Source of the DNA: an uncultured Clostridia bacterium
GTDB lineage: Bacteria > Bacillota > Clostridia > TANB77 > CAG-508
Assembly: GCA_944388775.1 (NCBI GenBank)
Contig: CALXKC010000005.1
Location: forward strand, 1-44,571
Length of the DNA: 44,571 nucleotides
Direction: 5' to 3'
The notes under the pieces were generated by a model. The model was given only the letters and a program-made list of their open reading frames with translations, had not been told where the DNA came from and searched no databases. Positions 8,563-17,636 of the stretch are shown one piece after another; within the stretch, counting starts at the first letter, position 1, and each line of letters opens with the position of its first letter. The position numbers were made by a program, and so were the translations under genes.

Positions 8563-9102
8563 CTAGTTACCTGAACCATTTGCTGTCACTATTCCTGAAT
8601 GATCTGATGCAATTGTATATGTATCATTTCCAGTTACAGAATAAAAGAAATTTTTTAATTGTTGTGACATTGTTGTATTTGAATTCTTTACACTAGTAGA
8701 AAACATATCTCCCTCTTTTAAAGCTAAAGTTTGAGTTACTCCACTTGATGGGTTTATTGTATCTAATATTTGAGATGTATACATTGTATAATATACATTT
8801 TCTCCTATTTTGGTTGGTTCTGTTTGAGTTGTCTTTTTACCTGGATTCTCATCTAAAACTTGTATTTCCATTTCAACATCATAGCTATTTCGATCTGCTG
8901 AAATAGTTTCTATAAGTTTACTATATTTATCCATTGTTAATTTTCCTGTTGTACATACATCATTAACATACTCAGTTACCGCCGCATCTACTGCAAGTTG
9001 AGAAACATCATCTGTCCTATCTGACATTGTCATCAGTGGAAAAACGAACATTAAAACTGCTACTAAAACTATGGCAATAATTGTAATTAATGTATCTCCC
9101 AT
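8563..9102 (-). CDS. Small pilus-cluster membrane protein
   Basis: A 179-residue protein with an N-terminal transmembrane helix (about residues 5-25) and an extracellular domain. The N-terminus begins MGDTLITIIAIVLVAVLMFV and does not share the MENA motif of the neighbouring pilins. An AAAGGAGGAAAA ribosome binding site precedes the ATG. Position between pilins and the 541-residue protein suggests a minor pilin (TadE/F-like), but I see no specific family motif. Confidence 0.65.
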   Translation of the reverse strand: MGDTLITIIAIVLVAVLMFVFPLMTMSDRTDDVSQLAVDAAVTEYVNDVCTTGKLTMDKYSKLIETISADRNSYDVEMEIQVLDENPGKKTTQTEPTKIGENVYYTMYTSQILDTINPSSGVTQTLALKEGDMFSTSVKNSNTTMSQQLKNFFYSVTGNDTYTIASDHSGIVTANGSGN

Positions 9103-9147
9103 TTTCTTTTCCTCCTTTTAGGTTTATACTTTTACTTTTATTTCTAG

Positions 9148-9822
9148 TTATATTTTTGTATAAGTTACTACTCTTTTAGTTGTTTTATTAGCATCTGGAA
9201 CAGATGAGTTTGAAATATTTGGGTCTGTAACTCCAGATTCTCCATCTTCTGTTGGTACTTCTTCTTGATAATATATACCTAAATTTTCTTTTAAACCTGT
9301 CCCTATATTTTTTATTTTATCATAAATTCCCTGATTATTCAAGTATATTCCTAAATTCTGCTGAAAATTGTTTTGTACTGTAGAAAAATCTGCATATCTA
9401 CTTCCATAAAGAATTGCCATTATAAATTGTTCTTTTTGAGTATTACTTCCTAAGACTTGTTCTTGTAAATCTATTTTATATACCCCAACTAAATTTCCTG
9501 TTACATCATCTCTTACTCGATATATCCCATCATCACCAAGTAAATCATTAGCATCTTCTGAACTATCATCATCTCTAAATACAATTTTATAATTTTCTTT
9601 ATATGCTTTATATATTGAAGGTACAATACTTTCTAATCCAACAATTCTTTCTGTAGTTCCGTTATCTTCAACATAAGTATAACTATATTCTTTGTCTTTA
9701 CTATCTAATATAGTTTGTGCAGTCATCCTAACTTCTCCAAAGGCATTGATACTTATGGACAATGCCACCACAAATATTAGTACAGCTGCTGCCATATGTA
9801 ATGCATCTATTGCATTCTCCAT
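9148..9822 (-). CDS. Pilin-like protein, MENA family
   Basis: A 224-residue protein starting MENAIDALHMAAAVLIFVVA, a variant of the MENASKAL N-terminus of the genes upstream. The hydrophobic helix covers about residues 8-28 and begins almost at the initiator Met, with no basic leader. The following domain is polar with a Thr/Ser-rich C-terminal end. GAAGGAGAG is the ribosome binding site. Probably a structural or minor pilin of the Tad-like system. Confidence 0.7.
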   Translation of the reverse strand: MENAIDALHMAAAVLIFVVALSISINAFGEVRMTAQTILDSKDKEYSYTYVEDNGTTERIVGLESIVPSIYKAYKENYKIVFRDDDSSEDANDLLGDDGIYRVRDDVTGNLVGVYKIDLQEQVLGSNTQKEQFIMAILYGSRYADFSTVQNNFQQNLGIYLNNQGIYDKIKNIGTGLKENLGIYYQEEVPTEDGESGVTDPNISNSSVPDANKTTKRVVTYTKI

Positions 9823-9846
9823 AAGTAATCACTCTCCTTCTTTATT

Positions 9847-10278
9847 TTAAGTTGCATTTTGTATTGTTACTTTTTCAACTAATCCACTTTTGCTATCCAT
9901 TGTACATTTTACTTTATAAGTTGCACCTGATTGAGCATTAGTAACACTACTTCCTATTAAATTACCACTTGGTAATGTAGTACTTGTCCAATTTGTTCCA
10001 CTTACTACTTCAACCTCAACTTGTTTAGAAGTATCATCTTGATATGTTACATTATTAGTTCTTATTTGATCTAATAATGCATCTACCTGTGCTCCTCTTA
10101 TATTGTCGCCCTCATATTGTGTAAATTTTTGATTAAAAGAAGTGATATCAACTTCATCTATTGCATTGTTATTAACAGTACCTGATGCTTGATTATATAT
10201 CATAATACCTAGTGATATAATTAGGATAGCAAGTAATATTGCACCTGCAATAATTAATGCTTTTGATGCGTTCTCCAT
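9847..10278 (-). CDS. Pilin-like protein, MENASKAL family (tandem copy 2)
   Basis: A 143-residue pilin-like protein: MENASKALIIAGAILLAILI hydrophobic N-terminus, then a conserved FNQKFTQYEGDNIRGAQVDA segment, a short beta-rich domain and the C-terminal KVKCTMDSKSGLVEKVTI. It is a close paralogue of the gene at 10324-10746, with near-identical first 60 residues, indicating a tandem duplication. Strong AAAAGGAGGAGC ribosome binding site. Probably a major pilin candidate because of its small size and duplication. Confidence 0.75.
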   Translation of the reverse strand: MENASKALIIAGAILLAILIISLGIMIYNQASGTVNNNAIDEVDITSFNQKFTQYEGDNIRGAQVDALLDQIRTNNVTYQDDTSKQVEVEVVSGTNWTSTTLPSGNLIGSSVTNAQSGATYKVKCTMDSKSGLVEKVTIQNAT

Positions 10279-10323
10279 AATATGCTCCTCCTTTTATTTT
10301 TCATTATTGATATATTTATATTA

Positions 10324-10746
10324 TTAATTAGATGCTATTGTTATGTAATCAACTAGACCTGTTTTACTATCCATAAAACATTGTACTTTATATGTTGTTC
10401 CTGTTTGTGCCTTTGTAATATTAGTTGTTCCATTAACTACTGTATTAGTTCCTGCTCCTCCACCTACTAAAGTAGATTGTATAGCAACTTGTCTTGATGC
10501 GTCATCTTGATATGTAATATTATTGCTTCTTACTTGATCTAATAATGCATTTACTTGTGCTCCTCTTATATAGTCACCTTCATATTGTGTGAATTTTTGG
10601 TTGAAAGTAGAAATGTCTACCTCACTCATAGCGTTATTGTTTACAACTCCTGATGCTTGATTATATATCATAATACCTAATGATATAATTAAAATTGCAA
10701 GTAATATTGCACCTGCGATAATTAATGCTTTTGATGCATTCTCCAT
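10324..10746 (-). CDS. Pilin-like protein, MENASKAL family (tandem copy 1)
   Basis: A 140-residue paralogue of the downstream gene, sharing MENASKALIIAGAILLAILI and the FNQKFTQYEGDYIRGAQVNA segment. The C-terminal half has diverged (a Gly/Thr-rich loop replaces the loop of the other copy) but keeps the final QCFMDSKTGLVDYITI. The N-terminal helix conserved and the exposed part variable is the usual pattern of pilins. AAAAGGAGGAATT ribosome binding site. Confidence 0.75.
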   Translation of the reverse strand: MENASKALIIAGAILLAILIISLGIMIYNQASGVVNNNAMSEVDISTFNQKFTQYEGDYIRGAQVNALLDQVRSNNITYQDDASRQVAIQSTLVGGGAGTNTVVNGTTNITKAQTGTTYKVQCFMDSKTGLVDYITIASN

Positions 10747-10828
10747 AATAAATTCCTCCTTTTATTATTAATATATATTTTTATTTACTAATAATATTTA
10801 TTAGTAACGTTAATAACTAAATTAATAA

Positions 10829-11261
10829 TTATTGTGTAATTTGTTCTATAAGCATATATTTTATTTTTCCACTTGATTTATGATAATCTATTCCGAGTAC
10901 ATTTAAATTTTATTCCATTATAGTACTGTGAAAACTTGTCCATTCCCCCAGCATACAAAGTCTCCATATCATAAGTTTTATCAGTATCTAACATTTTTAA
11001 ATCTATTTTTATTGAATTAGTATCATTTTCTACAAATTTTCCTTTTTCATTTCTTTGTACTTGATTTGTTAAATTACTATCTATAGCTTTATTTATTATT
11101 GTTGCTACTTCATTTCCGTAAAATTCTTGCTCATAGTAACTTTCAAATTGATTATTTTCTCTTTTAGCTTCATAGTAGTTAGCTTTGTAGTTCATATATG
11201 TATATGACACACCTGCTATAATGACTACTATTATAAAAAAAAATATCGCTACTTTTTTCAT
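10829..11261 (-). CDS. Small pilin-like protein, 3' end restored by a +1 shift at CGG
   Basis: The plain frame starts at 11261 (MKKVAIFFFIIVVIIAGVSY, one N-terminal helix) and would end at 10878 with KCT-R-NRLS. At the in-frame CGG (10895-10893) skipping one base gives KCT-G-IDYHKSSGKIKYML and an ending at 10829, total 143 residues. The restored end matches the ends of sister pilins (KCTMDSKSGLVEKV; DCTDITYDNKTGRI) and their 140-143 residue length. It has a Lys-containing N-terminus instead of MENASKAL. I take the shifted form as the real product; this is the clearest case after spoIVB and recO. Confidence 0.7.
10893..10895 (-). other. CGG recoding site in the small pilin gene
   Basis: Codon 123 is CGG followed by A; context AAA TGT ACT C GGA ATA GAT. 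The +1 frame adds 20 codons that resemble the C-termini of the other pilins of the cluster. Confidence 0.75.
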
Positions 11262-11307
11262 CTAACATTTCATTCCTTTTGGTTATAAATTATCTAAAAT
11301 AAAAATA

Positions 11308-11805
11308 TTAATTTTTCTTGAAGATCACTTGTTTGACTCGTTGCGTATTATCATTAATAACTACGTTACAAGTATAAGTTTGTAATTTTCTATATATTGT
11401 TCCGTCTCCATCCCAATCAGCTTTTACTAAATTTTCCTCTTTCAAATCTTCTGTTATTAAACTATTTAATGTACTTTCTGATGCTTGTTCTAATCTACTA
11501 TTTACTCCTTGAAGAGATACAATAATATAATAATTACTATCAGTTGAGTCTGTTAACCCATAATATTCATTACTATCTTTTGCAAGATTTACAGCTGATA
11601 TTACATCATATATAGTTATATTAGACCTTCCTTCATAAGAAGTAAATTGTGTATTAAATTGAGTTATTCTACTTGTTTCAATTTGTCCATGCACTTCGGC
11701 AGAAGTTGCTCCAAAAGTTACAAATAGATAAACTGCCAAAGACAAAATCATTATCCCTATTAAAACTCCTGCTGCCATTATCAATGCTTTTGATGCATTT
11801 TCCAT
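11308..11805 (-). CDS. Pilin-like protein, MENASKAL family
   Basis: A 165-residue protein starting MENASKALIMAAGVLIGIMI, with the hydrophobic helix at the very N-terminus. It keeps the family signature ITQFNTQFTSYEGRSNITIYDV at about residues 47-68, followed by a more divergent domain. AATAGGAG ribosome binding site directly after the end of the upstream pilin gene. Probably a minor pilin. Confidence 0.7.
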   Translation of the reverse strand: MENASKALIMAAGVLIGIMILSLAVYLFVTFGATSAEVHGQIETSRITQFNTQFTSYEGRSNITIYDVISAVNLAKDSNEYYGLTDSTDSNYYIIVSLQGVNSRLEQASESTLNSLITEDLKEENLVKADWDGDGTIYRKLQTYTCNVVINDNTQRVKQVIFKKN

Positions 11806-11819
11806 AATCTATACTCCTA

Positions 11820-12645
11820 TTAATTAAATTCGCCTGTAAATTCAAATTTCATTCCGAGTTATTCTTCCTGTTTTATTATCATATGTTATATCTGTACAGT
11901 CGAAATGTGCTCTTTTAAATTGTACATATTCATAATATGCATATATATTTTCTTTTATAGTTCCATTTCCATCATCTTTTAAATCATTCCATGTAATAGC
12001 ATTCACATTATATGTAGTCCCACTACTCCCATTATTTTTAACAGTTGTTATTGTACTTCTTTTACATGCATTTTTAAAAGCTGATACAGCATCATTTTGT
12101 TGACTTGCTGATGGATTTGTTGGAAATATTTTTGTTAGACCTGTTGTTAAATTTGTTAATGAATTTGTACCATAGGCATTTTCTAACTTTGAAATCATAT
12201 CTTTTATACTATTTTCAAATGTATTAGAATTTCCACTTACAGTATAAGTCGTATTGCCACTCCCACTAAATAATCTATTTCTACTGTCAGCAGTTAATTG
12301 TGAAATATCTATTGTAAATTTAATTTCTATTGGTTGATATGCTAAATCTTGTCCTTTATCTGCCCATGTAGTATTTGATGAATCTCGAATTCCTGCTGTT
12401 GATTGTGTTCTATTGTAATTTATAGCACTATTTAATAATGAATATAAATCACTACCTCTAACATCAGTTCGATTATATGTTTCAAATCGATTGTTAAATT
12501 CTACAACTTGGGCAGATCTCTCTCCTTGTGTGCTTGTTTCCTGATAGCTAGATAAATTTGAAAACATTAGAATTAAAGCACTAACTATTACTAATGCAAT
12601 TAATACTGTTCCTGCCATTATCAATGCTTTTGATGCATTCTCCAT
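11820..12645 (-). CDS. Pilin-like protein, MENASKAL family, 3' end extended by a +1 shift at CGG
   Basis: The longest clear MENASKAL pilin and the first of the series. MENASKALIMAGTVLIALVI helix, then VVEFNNRFETYNRTDVRGSD, then a polar domain. The plain frame ends at 11842 (GRIT-R-NEI). At the in-frame CGG (11856-11854) skipping one base gives GRIT-G-MKFEFTGEFN and a stop at 11820, 274 residues in total, just before the next gene's AATAGGAG site. The extension is short, so the evidence from this gene alone is weak; it fits because every other CGG in native genes behaves the same way. Confidence 0.65.
11854..11856 (-). other. CGG recoding site in the first pilin gene
   Basis: Codon 264 is CGG followed by A; context AGA ATA ACT C GGA ATG AAA. 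The preceding codon and the CGGA match the site at 10895 (ACT CGG A). The plain frame stops three codons later. Confidence 0.55.
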
Positions 12646-12694
12646 TTATCTATCACATACCTTTCTAGTATAATTTTGTATTGTTTGTCTAATA

Positions 12695-13495
12695 TTATTG
12701 CATAGCTGTCATTGATGTAAATGAGCTTGACATACTTGTTAATCCTATAAATACTAATGGTATAATCAAATATCCAACAAACATACATACCATTGGTGCA
12801 AAACCTATTACTTTTCCTATCATTCCTTTTCTTTGTATTAATCTATTGTTTGATTCTTTTCGTTTTTCTTGATAATAATCTCTTTCTGAGTCTAATTCAT
12901 CAAATGCATCTGTGATTGGTATTTTTTCTACTGCTGCTTGCAGACTTTCTATTATTCTTATTAGTGGTAAATAACTTACTTCATCTTTCATTTGTTCTAA
13001 TGCTTCCCATGCACCTGCTTCATAGTTGTTAACACATTTTGAAATTGGCGCTCTAAATATATTTGAATATCTTTCTAACCATTCTAGTATTATTTCAACA
13101 TTTACTCTTTCAATTCTCATTAGCATTAAAATAATAGTCTGGAATTGCATTACTTCGTCTTCCATCTCTAATTGTCTCATCTTTACTTGGAACATTAATA
13201 TCCAAATTGGTGCCATATATCCAACTATTGCAAATACAAATGCTAATAATATTTCAAACCATTGCATATATTCGCTATTAATAATATCTAGTTTTTCTCT
13301 AATTCTTTCTACCGCTTTATCTATTTCTGCTTCATCTGCATCTTCATAATAATCCAATCTTTCTACAGCTCTTTTTATTTGAGCATCAGTTGTGTCCATT
13401 TTCCCTCTAAACTGATCTAGAATTATATTATCCTGTTCAGTTAATTCCATAGCTTTTGCTTCTTCTTTTTCAGATAGTCCACCGTATAATATCAT
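12695..13495 (-). CDS. tadC: TadC-like pilus platform protein (or second half of a TadB-TadC fusion)
   Basis: This frame encodes a T2SSF-type inner platform protein: a charged N-terminal region (residues about 1-80), a transmembrane pair region (about 82-105, WFEILLAFVFAIVGYMAPIW), a cytoplasmic helical domain, and a C-terminal helix (about 230-258). An ATG at 13495 lies inside tadB without a ribosome binding site; another at 13450 is weak. The frame is joined in phase to tadB by skipping the C of CGG at 13484, giving YDII-G-GLSEKEEAK and a 697-residue fusion. Because the first membrane helix expected for TadC is at the end of the tadB frame, I favour the fusion. Confidence 0.75.
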   Translation of the reverse strand: MILYGGLSEKEEAKAMELTEQDNIILDQFRGKMDTTDAQIKRAVERLDYYEDADEAEIDKAVERIREKLDIINSEYMQWFEILLAFVFAIVGYMAPIWILMFQVKMRQLEMEDEVMQFQTIILMLMRIERVNVEIILEWLERYSNIFRAPISKCVNNYEAGAWEALEQMKDEVSYLPLIRIIESLQAAVEKIPITDAFDELDSERDYYQEKRKESNNRLIQRKGMIGKVIGFAPMVCMFVGYLIIPLVFIGLTSMSSSFTSMTAMQ

Positions 13496-14789
13496 AATCT
13501 GTAGTTGGCTCTGTATATATATAATTTATTGCTACTGCATGTAATTGTGCAAATACTATGATTGATACAATAAATGTAGCTATAAATAAACATATTCTAT
13601 TTATATACAACCACTCAATCTTTAAATGTGATGCTGAATCTTTGAGTAATTGTCCCACTTTTCTGTATTCTTTTGTTCCTACTTTTGGTATAAATAAATC
13701 AACTATTTTTTTGATTGGTTTTTTCTTATATAATCTTGCCTGCCAAGGATTTTCTGTATTTTTTGTGTTTATTCCTGTTGAACCATTATCTTTTAATCTT
13801 CTAACTAATATGTATGAAATGAATGTTAATAGTAAAATTATTATTTGTACTATCATTCCAGCTTTTCCTTGATACCAGCTTGCTGTAAATGAGAAGTTTG
13901 ATATTGCCCAATTTTTTAGTGTTTCTAACAATAGTACTGGTGCAATTGAAATTATTGATAAACTTTGGAATACATAATTTAATTTATCTCTTTTTAATAT
14001 TTCTAATTGCATTTCCTGTGTTATATTGTTAACATTTTTTAGATATAATGAAGCTCCTTCTACTTTTCTGTCTCCAAATTCTTTTGTTAAATATGATATT
14101 CCTGCAAATTCTTTTAAGAAACTGTTTGGTGCAATATCATAATATTTTTCTAATTCTGACTCTGGATCATTTGAAATTAATATTTCATATATTTTTTCGC
14201 CTTGTCTTGATACATTTTTTTCGTCATCTTGTGCAACTTGATATATTGCTTCTTCTACCATGTTATATTCATGATATGCATGTCTGATTTCTGAAAAGAA
14301 ATCTAATTGCTCTTTTAATAATGTATTGTCTATTTTATCTACTGATCCATCTATTAATGTATCTATCATGAATATTTCAAATAGTAAAAGAATTGTCATT
14401 ATCAAGTAGTTTGTATATGTGATCATAATTGTTATTACTATTAATGGTACTAAAATCACAAGTGCTTTTGTTAATATTTTGGCTGTTCCTTTTCTTGTTG
14501 CATATTCGTCATCTACATTTATTATCTCTAATCTTCTTCTTATTTTTAATACATATCTTTTTAAGAATGGTATTTTTATATATGTTAAATATAGTTTTTG
14601 AAGTAGTATTTCTGCTGAAAATCTGTTTTCTTTTGTTCCTTCTTGTAGTCTTTGTATTTTTTTGTATTCAGATTTTTGCATTTTTTTGGATAATATGACA
14701 TATGCTAAAATTATTAGTACAAATAGTCCTGCTGCTCCTCCCATTATGTAATAGATTATTGTGTTGCTGTCTTCCACTTGTTTTAGCAC
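13470..14789 (-). CDS. tadB: TadB-like pilus platform protein (first half of a probable fusion)
   Basis: A multi-helix membrane protein of the T2SSF type that anchors the pilus ATPase. It has an N-terminal helix (about 12-34), a helix pair (about 105-145), a cytoplasmic helical domain, another pair (about 275-345), and a last helix near 400-420 that looks like the start of a second platform module. The plain frame ends at 13470, five codons after CGG. Recoding at CGG joins it to the TadC-like frame. It overlaps cpaF by only a few bases of spacing and is the direct neighbour, as in Tad operons. Confidence 0.8.
   Translation of the reverse strand: MLKQVEDSNTIIYYIMGGAAGLFVLIILAYVILSKKMQKSEYKKIQRLQEGTKENRFSAEILLQKLYLTYIKIPFLKRYVLKIRRRLEIINVDDEYATRKGTAKILTKALVILVPLIVITIMITYTNYLIMTILLLFEIFMIDTLIDGSVDKIDNTLLKEQLDFFSEIRHAYHEYNMVEEAIYQVAQDDEKNVSRQGEKIYEILISNDPESELEKYYDIAPNSFLKEFAGISYLTKEFGDRKVEGASLYLKNVNNITQEMQLEILKRDKLNYVFQSLSIISIAPVLLLETLKNWAISNFSFTASWYQGKAGMIVQIIILLLTFISYILVRRLKDNGSTGINTKNTENPWQARLYKKKPIKKIVDLFIPKVGTKEYRKVGQLLKDSASHLKIEWLYINRICLFIATFIVSIIVFAQLHAVAINYIYTEPTTDYDIIRWTI
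13482..13484 (-). other. CGG recoding site joining tadB and tadC frames
   Basis: Codon 436 of tadB is CGG followed by T (the only CGGT case). Context ATT ATA C GGT GGA CTA. The plain frame stops four codons later; the +1 frame continues through the whole TadC-like region. Confidence 0.7.
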
Positions 14790-14792
14790 CTC

Positions 14793-16754
14793 CTAACCTC
14801 TCGGCTTACGGCCTCTTCTTTTTGGTTTTGCTTCTACTGGTTCACTGCTTACTGCTACTGTTTCTTTTCTTTGATTTCCCCAGTGTCTTTCTACAAATCT
14901 GTCAAATGCTTCTGCATCTGATTCGTCCATGTTAAGTCTCATTTCTCTTAAGTTTGTTTCTGTTATTGGATTTGTTATTACATATTCACCGTCTACATAT
15001 TCTAATATGTTTCTATATGTGTATAATTTTCTATCTGTAACTTTTTCAAAATAATGTGTTGCATTATCAAAAAATTTGTCAAATTTTCCTTCTAATGTTT
15101 TTTCTTTTCTATGGTCAAATGTATATTCATTTTTTTCTTCTACTGGTATACATTCTGTTATTCTTTCTACATATCTTTTTCCTCTAAAGTCTTTTGTTAA
15201 ATGTATATCAAAGTTTAATACTTGTACAACTTGTTCTTCTGCCGTTTTTTCATTGTTGAATTGTCCAATTCTTAACATTGAGTTTCTTAATGCTGTAACT
15301 AAGTTTGGAAATGTTTTAGCATGGTGTGTAAATAATGTAAATTTTGATGCAACTTGGGCAGCTTGTATCATCCAAGCAGCTACGGGGTCAGTTGCAACCT
15401 CTCCGATGATATTAACAGAACCGTCAGTTTTCTTTTGAACGTCTAATCCTTCTTGTCCTGATATTGTTTCTGTTTCTCTAAATGTTAAGATATTTCTTGT
15501 TGGATAAATTTTTCTTAAGTGAAGCTCGAATGCAGTTTCCTGAACACGGATGTTCATTGTTTCATAAATATTTTCTATCATTCCCATAAGCATTGTTGTT
15601 TTACCACAACCTTGCTCTCCTGTTATTGATACGATTCTTGCTCCTTTTACTAAAAATTTTAATAATTCTATTGATTCGTCACTACCTACTTCTCCTTTGA
15701 ACCATTGCTCTAAAGTTGAACGTTTGACGTCGAATTTTCTTACAAAGAATGCCCATGTTTCTGAGAAACTTGGTCTTACAACAACTACACGAGACCCGTC
15801 TTTCATTTCATTGATTTTATATCCATTTGTGTCTGATAATTGTCCTGGGTTATTGTATTTATATATATTTTGACATACTCTTTTTAATTCTGCTTCTGTT
15901 CCAAATGATAAAAATGCTAAACGTATTGATTTACCTTGGAAAAATATCCATATACTGTCACATGCTCTTGGAACTTTATGTTCTTCAATCTGTGATAAAT
16001 AATCTCCATCTGTTTGTGCAACTTGACTTAAAAAGCTTTCTGGTAAACCTGAAACTCCTCCAGATACACCATCTATATTCATATCTCTTACTTCATCTAT
16101 ACTGCTATATCCTTTATAATGTTGATATATCCTTTGTACAACAATTGCTAACTTATCTGCAAAGCTTAATACTAAATTTTCCTTTTCATATATTTCTTCA
16201 ATTTCTTGTGCTGTTATTGCATATGATGGCTTTGTCTCACCATTTAAGTATTTTAATTCTGCTAAATTATATTTTTTTATCAACTCTGTTAATGCCTCAT
16301 ATCCAAAATCCTTTTTATATACATATATTAAAATATCAAACTTATCTTGTGCTGTTAATAAAGAGGGAATATCAAATGGAATTGCTTTTGATAAATTACT
16401 TTCTGTTACTCCATATTCTTTTTCTAATAAATCAAAAATCAATTCTTTTACATATTTTTTATCATTAACATCTCCATATGTACAACCTTTTAAAGCCTTT
16501 TTTAATTCATATTTTTTATTTTTTCTTCTTTTTAATTCTTCTTCTGATAATCCTATATCATAAAGGTTAATTTTCGTTATTTCATCTAGTCTCTTTTTAA
16601 CAAATTCAATCATTTTTTCTATGGTATAAGTTTTATCATCTACATCAATTACGGTTTCTACTTCTGCTGTTTTCTTTTTCTTTGCAGTATAATAGATAAG
16701 ATAACCGCCTATCACTAACACTACTATTATCAAGATGATATTTGTTATTGTCAT
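14793..16754 (-). CDS. cpaF: CpaF/TadA-type secretion ATPase with N-terminal membrane anchor
   Basis: A 653-residue hexameric ATPase that powers pilus assembly. The C-terminal domain has a Walker A GEQGCGKTT (about 377-385), a Walker B-like NIIGEVATD, and HH in the FTHHAKTF motif, followed by the usual CpaF end. Unusual points are the N-terminal transmembrane helix (about residues 5-25, then KKKK) and a long N-terminal region, making it about 200 residues longer than typical CpaF. The C-terminus is basic (KPKRRGRKPRG). It lies between the MinD-like genes and tadB, the order of Tad operons. Confidence 0.9.
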   Translation of the reverse strand: MTITNIILIIVVLVIGGYLIYYTAKKKKTAEVETVIDVDDKTYTIEKMIEFVKKRLDEITKINLYDIGLSEEELKRRKNKKYELKKALKGCTYGDVNDKKYVKELIFDLLEKEYGVTESNLSKAIPFDIPSLLTAQDKFDILIYVYKKDFGYEALTELIKKYNLAELKYLNGETKPSYAITAQEIEEIYEKENLVLSFADKLAIVVQRIYQHYKGYSSIDEVRDMNIDGVSGGVSGLPESFLSQVAQTDGDYLSQIEEHKVPRACDSIWIFFQGKSIRLAFLSFGTEAELKRVCQNIYKYNNPGQLSDTNGYKINEMKDGSRVVVVRPSFSETWAFFVRKFDVKRSTLEQWFKGEVGSDESIELLKFLVKGARIVSITGEQGCGKTTMLMGMIENIYETMNIRVQETAFELHLRKIYPTRNILTFRETETISGQEGLDVQKKTDGSVNIIGEVATDPVAAWMIQAAQVASKFTLFTHHAKTFPNLVTALRNSMLRIGQFNNEKTAEEQVVQVLNFDIHLTKDFRGKRYVERITECIPVEEKNEYTFDHRKEKTLEGKFDKFFDNATHYFEKVTDRKLYTYRNILEYVDGEYVITNPITETNLREMRLNMDESDAEAFDRFVERHWGNQRKETVAVSSEPVEAKPKRRGRKPRG

Positions 16755-16795
16755 TTAAGTTTCCCTCCTTACTGATTTTTATCATTAAGTGCTAT

Positions 16796-17635
16796 TTATC
16801 TTTTAGTTTGTAAATTTTGTAATCTATATATAATATTCTCAACAGTTCTTCCAACTTCTGCTATAAAAAATCCATTTCTATCGTCTTCGTCAACTGTTTT
16901 TCTCAGTCTTAAAAATAAATCTGGAACTTTTCCTTCTTCAGCTGCTTCAAAAAATAATGTATTATATGGTATTGTTGATACTATATTTTTTTCATTCATA
17001 TATCTTGAAATATTTTTTATTGAGTATTTAGAATATTTGTCATATCTTCCAATTAGTAATAATGTTTTTTTAGCTTTAAACATTGCATTTTTCTCTCTAA
17101 TCTCTAAAAAATTATCTATACTAGTTAATCTTTGACTTAAATTAATCACTACTAAATTAGATGCTTCTATGATTTTTTCAACTATAGATGAATTTATATT
17201 ACTATCTAAATCAACTAATACTAAATCATAGTAATTATTTGCAAGATTTATTATGTCTGGATACATATTAGTTATTTCTTTGTATTCTTCTGAATTTCCC
17301 TTATATGACTGTAATATTTCTAACCTGTCTTTAAAAACAATTTTTGTATAATTTGTTATATTTTCAGGTGCTAATTTATTACTTTTCATTATTTTTATAA
17401 GACCATCAACACCCTCTTCCATTGCTATATTTGTATTCGGTCCAAACAACCCTAAGTTCTTCTTAGTCTTTTTTTGTTTCCAAAAGCAATTTTCTATTGT
17501 CTTATCATCTTTTGAAGTAGATATAACTAATATACGATAATTATGTTCTATAGCCATATATGTACTAATAGCTGCTATTGCTAAAGTCTTTCCAGTTTCT
17601 TCTTTTCCACTATTCCAAAACGTTACTACTGACAT
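16796..17635 (-). CDS. MinD/CpaE-like P-loop ATPase
   Basis: A 279-residue protein of the MinD/ParA superfamily, as used to place Tad/Flp pili (CpaE/TadZ). A deviant Walker A, SGKEETGKT, is at residues 9-17, and the segment DLVLVDLDSN is the Walker B region. I do not see an N-terminal receiver domain as in CpaE. It starts one base after the stop of the gene before it, so the two are translationally coupled. Confidence 0.75.
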   Translation of the reverse strand: MSVVTFWNSGKEETGKTLAIAAISTYMAIEHNYRILVISTSKDDKTIENCFWKQKKTKKNLGLFGPNTNIAMEEGVDGLIKIMKSNKLAPENITNYTKIVFKDRLEILQSYKGNSEEYKEITNMYPDIINLANNYYDLVLVDLDSNINSSIVEKIIEASNLVVINLSQRLTSIDNFLEIREKNAMFKAKKTLLLIGRYDKYSKYSIKNISRYMNEKNIVSTIPYNTLFFEAAEEGKVPDLFLRLRKTVDEDDRNGFFIAEVGRTVENIIYRLQNLQTKR

Positions 17636-17636
17636 C

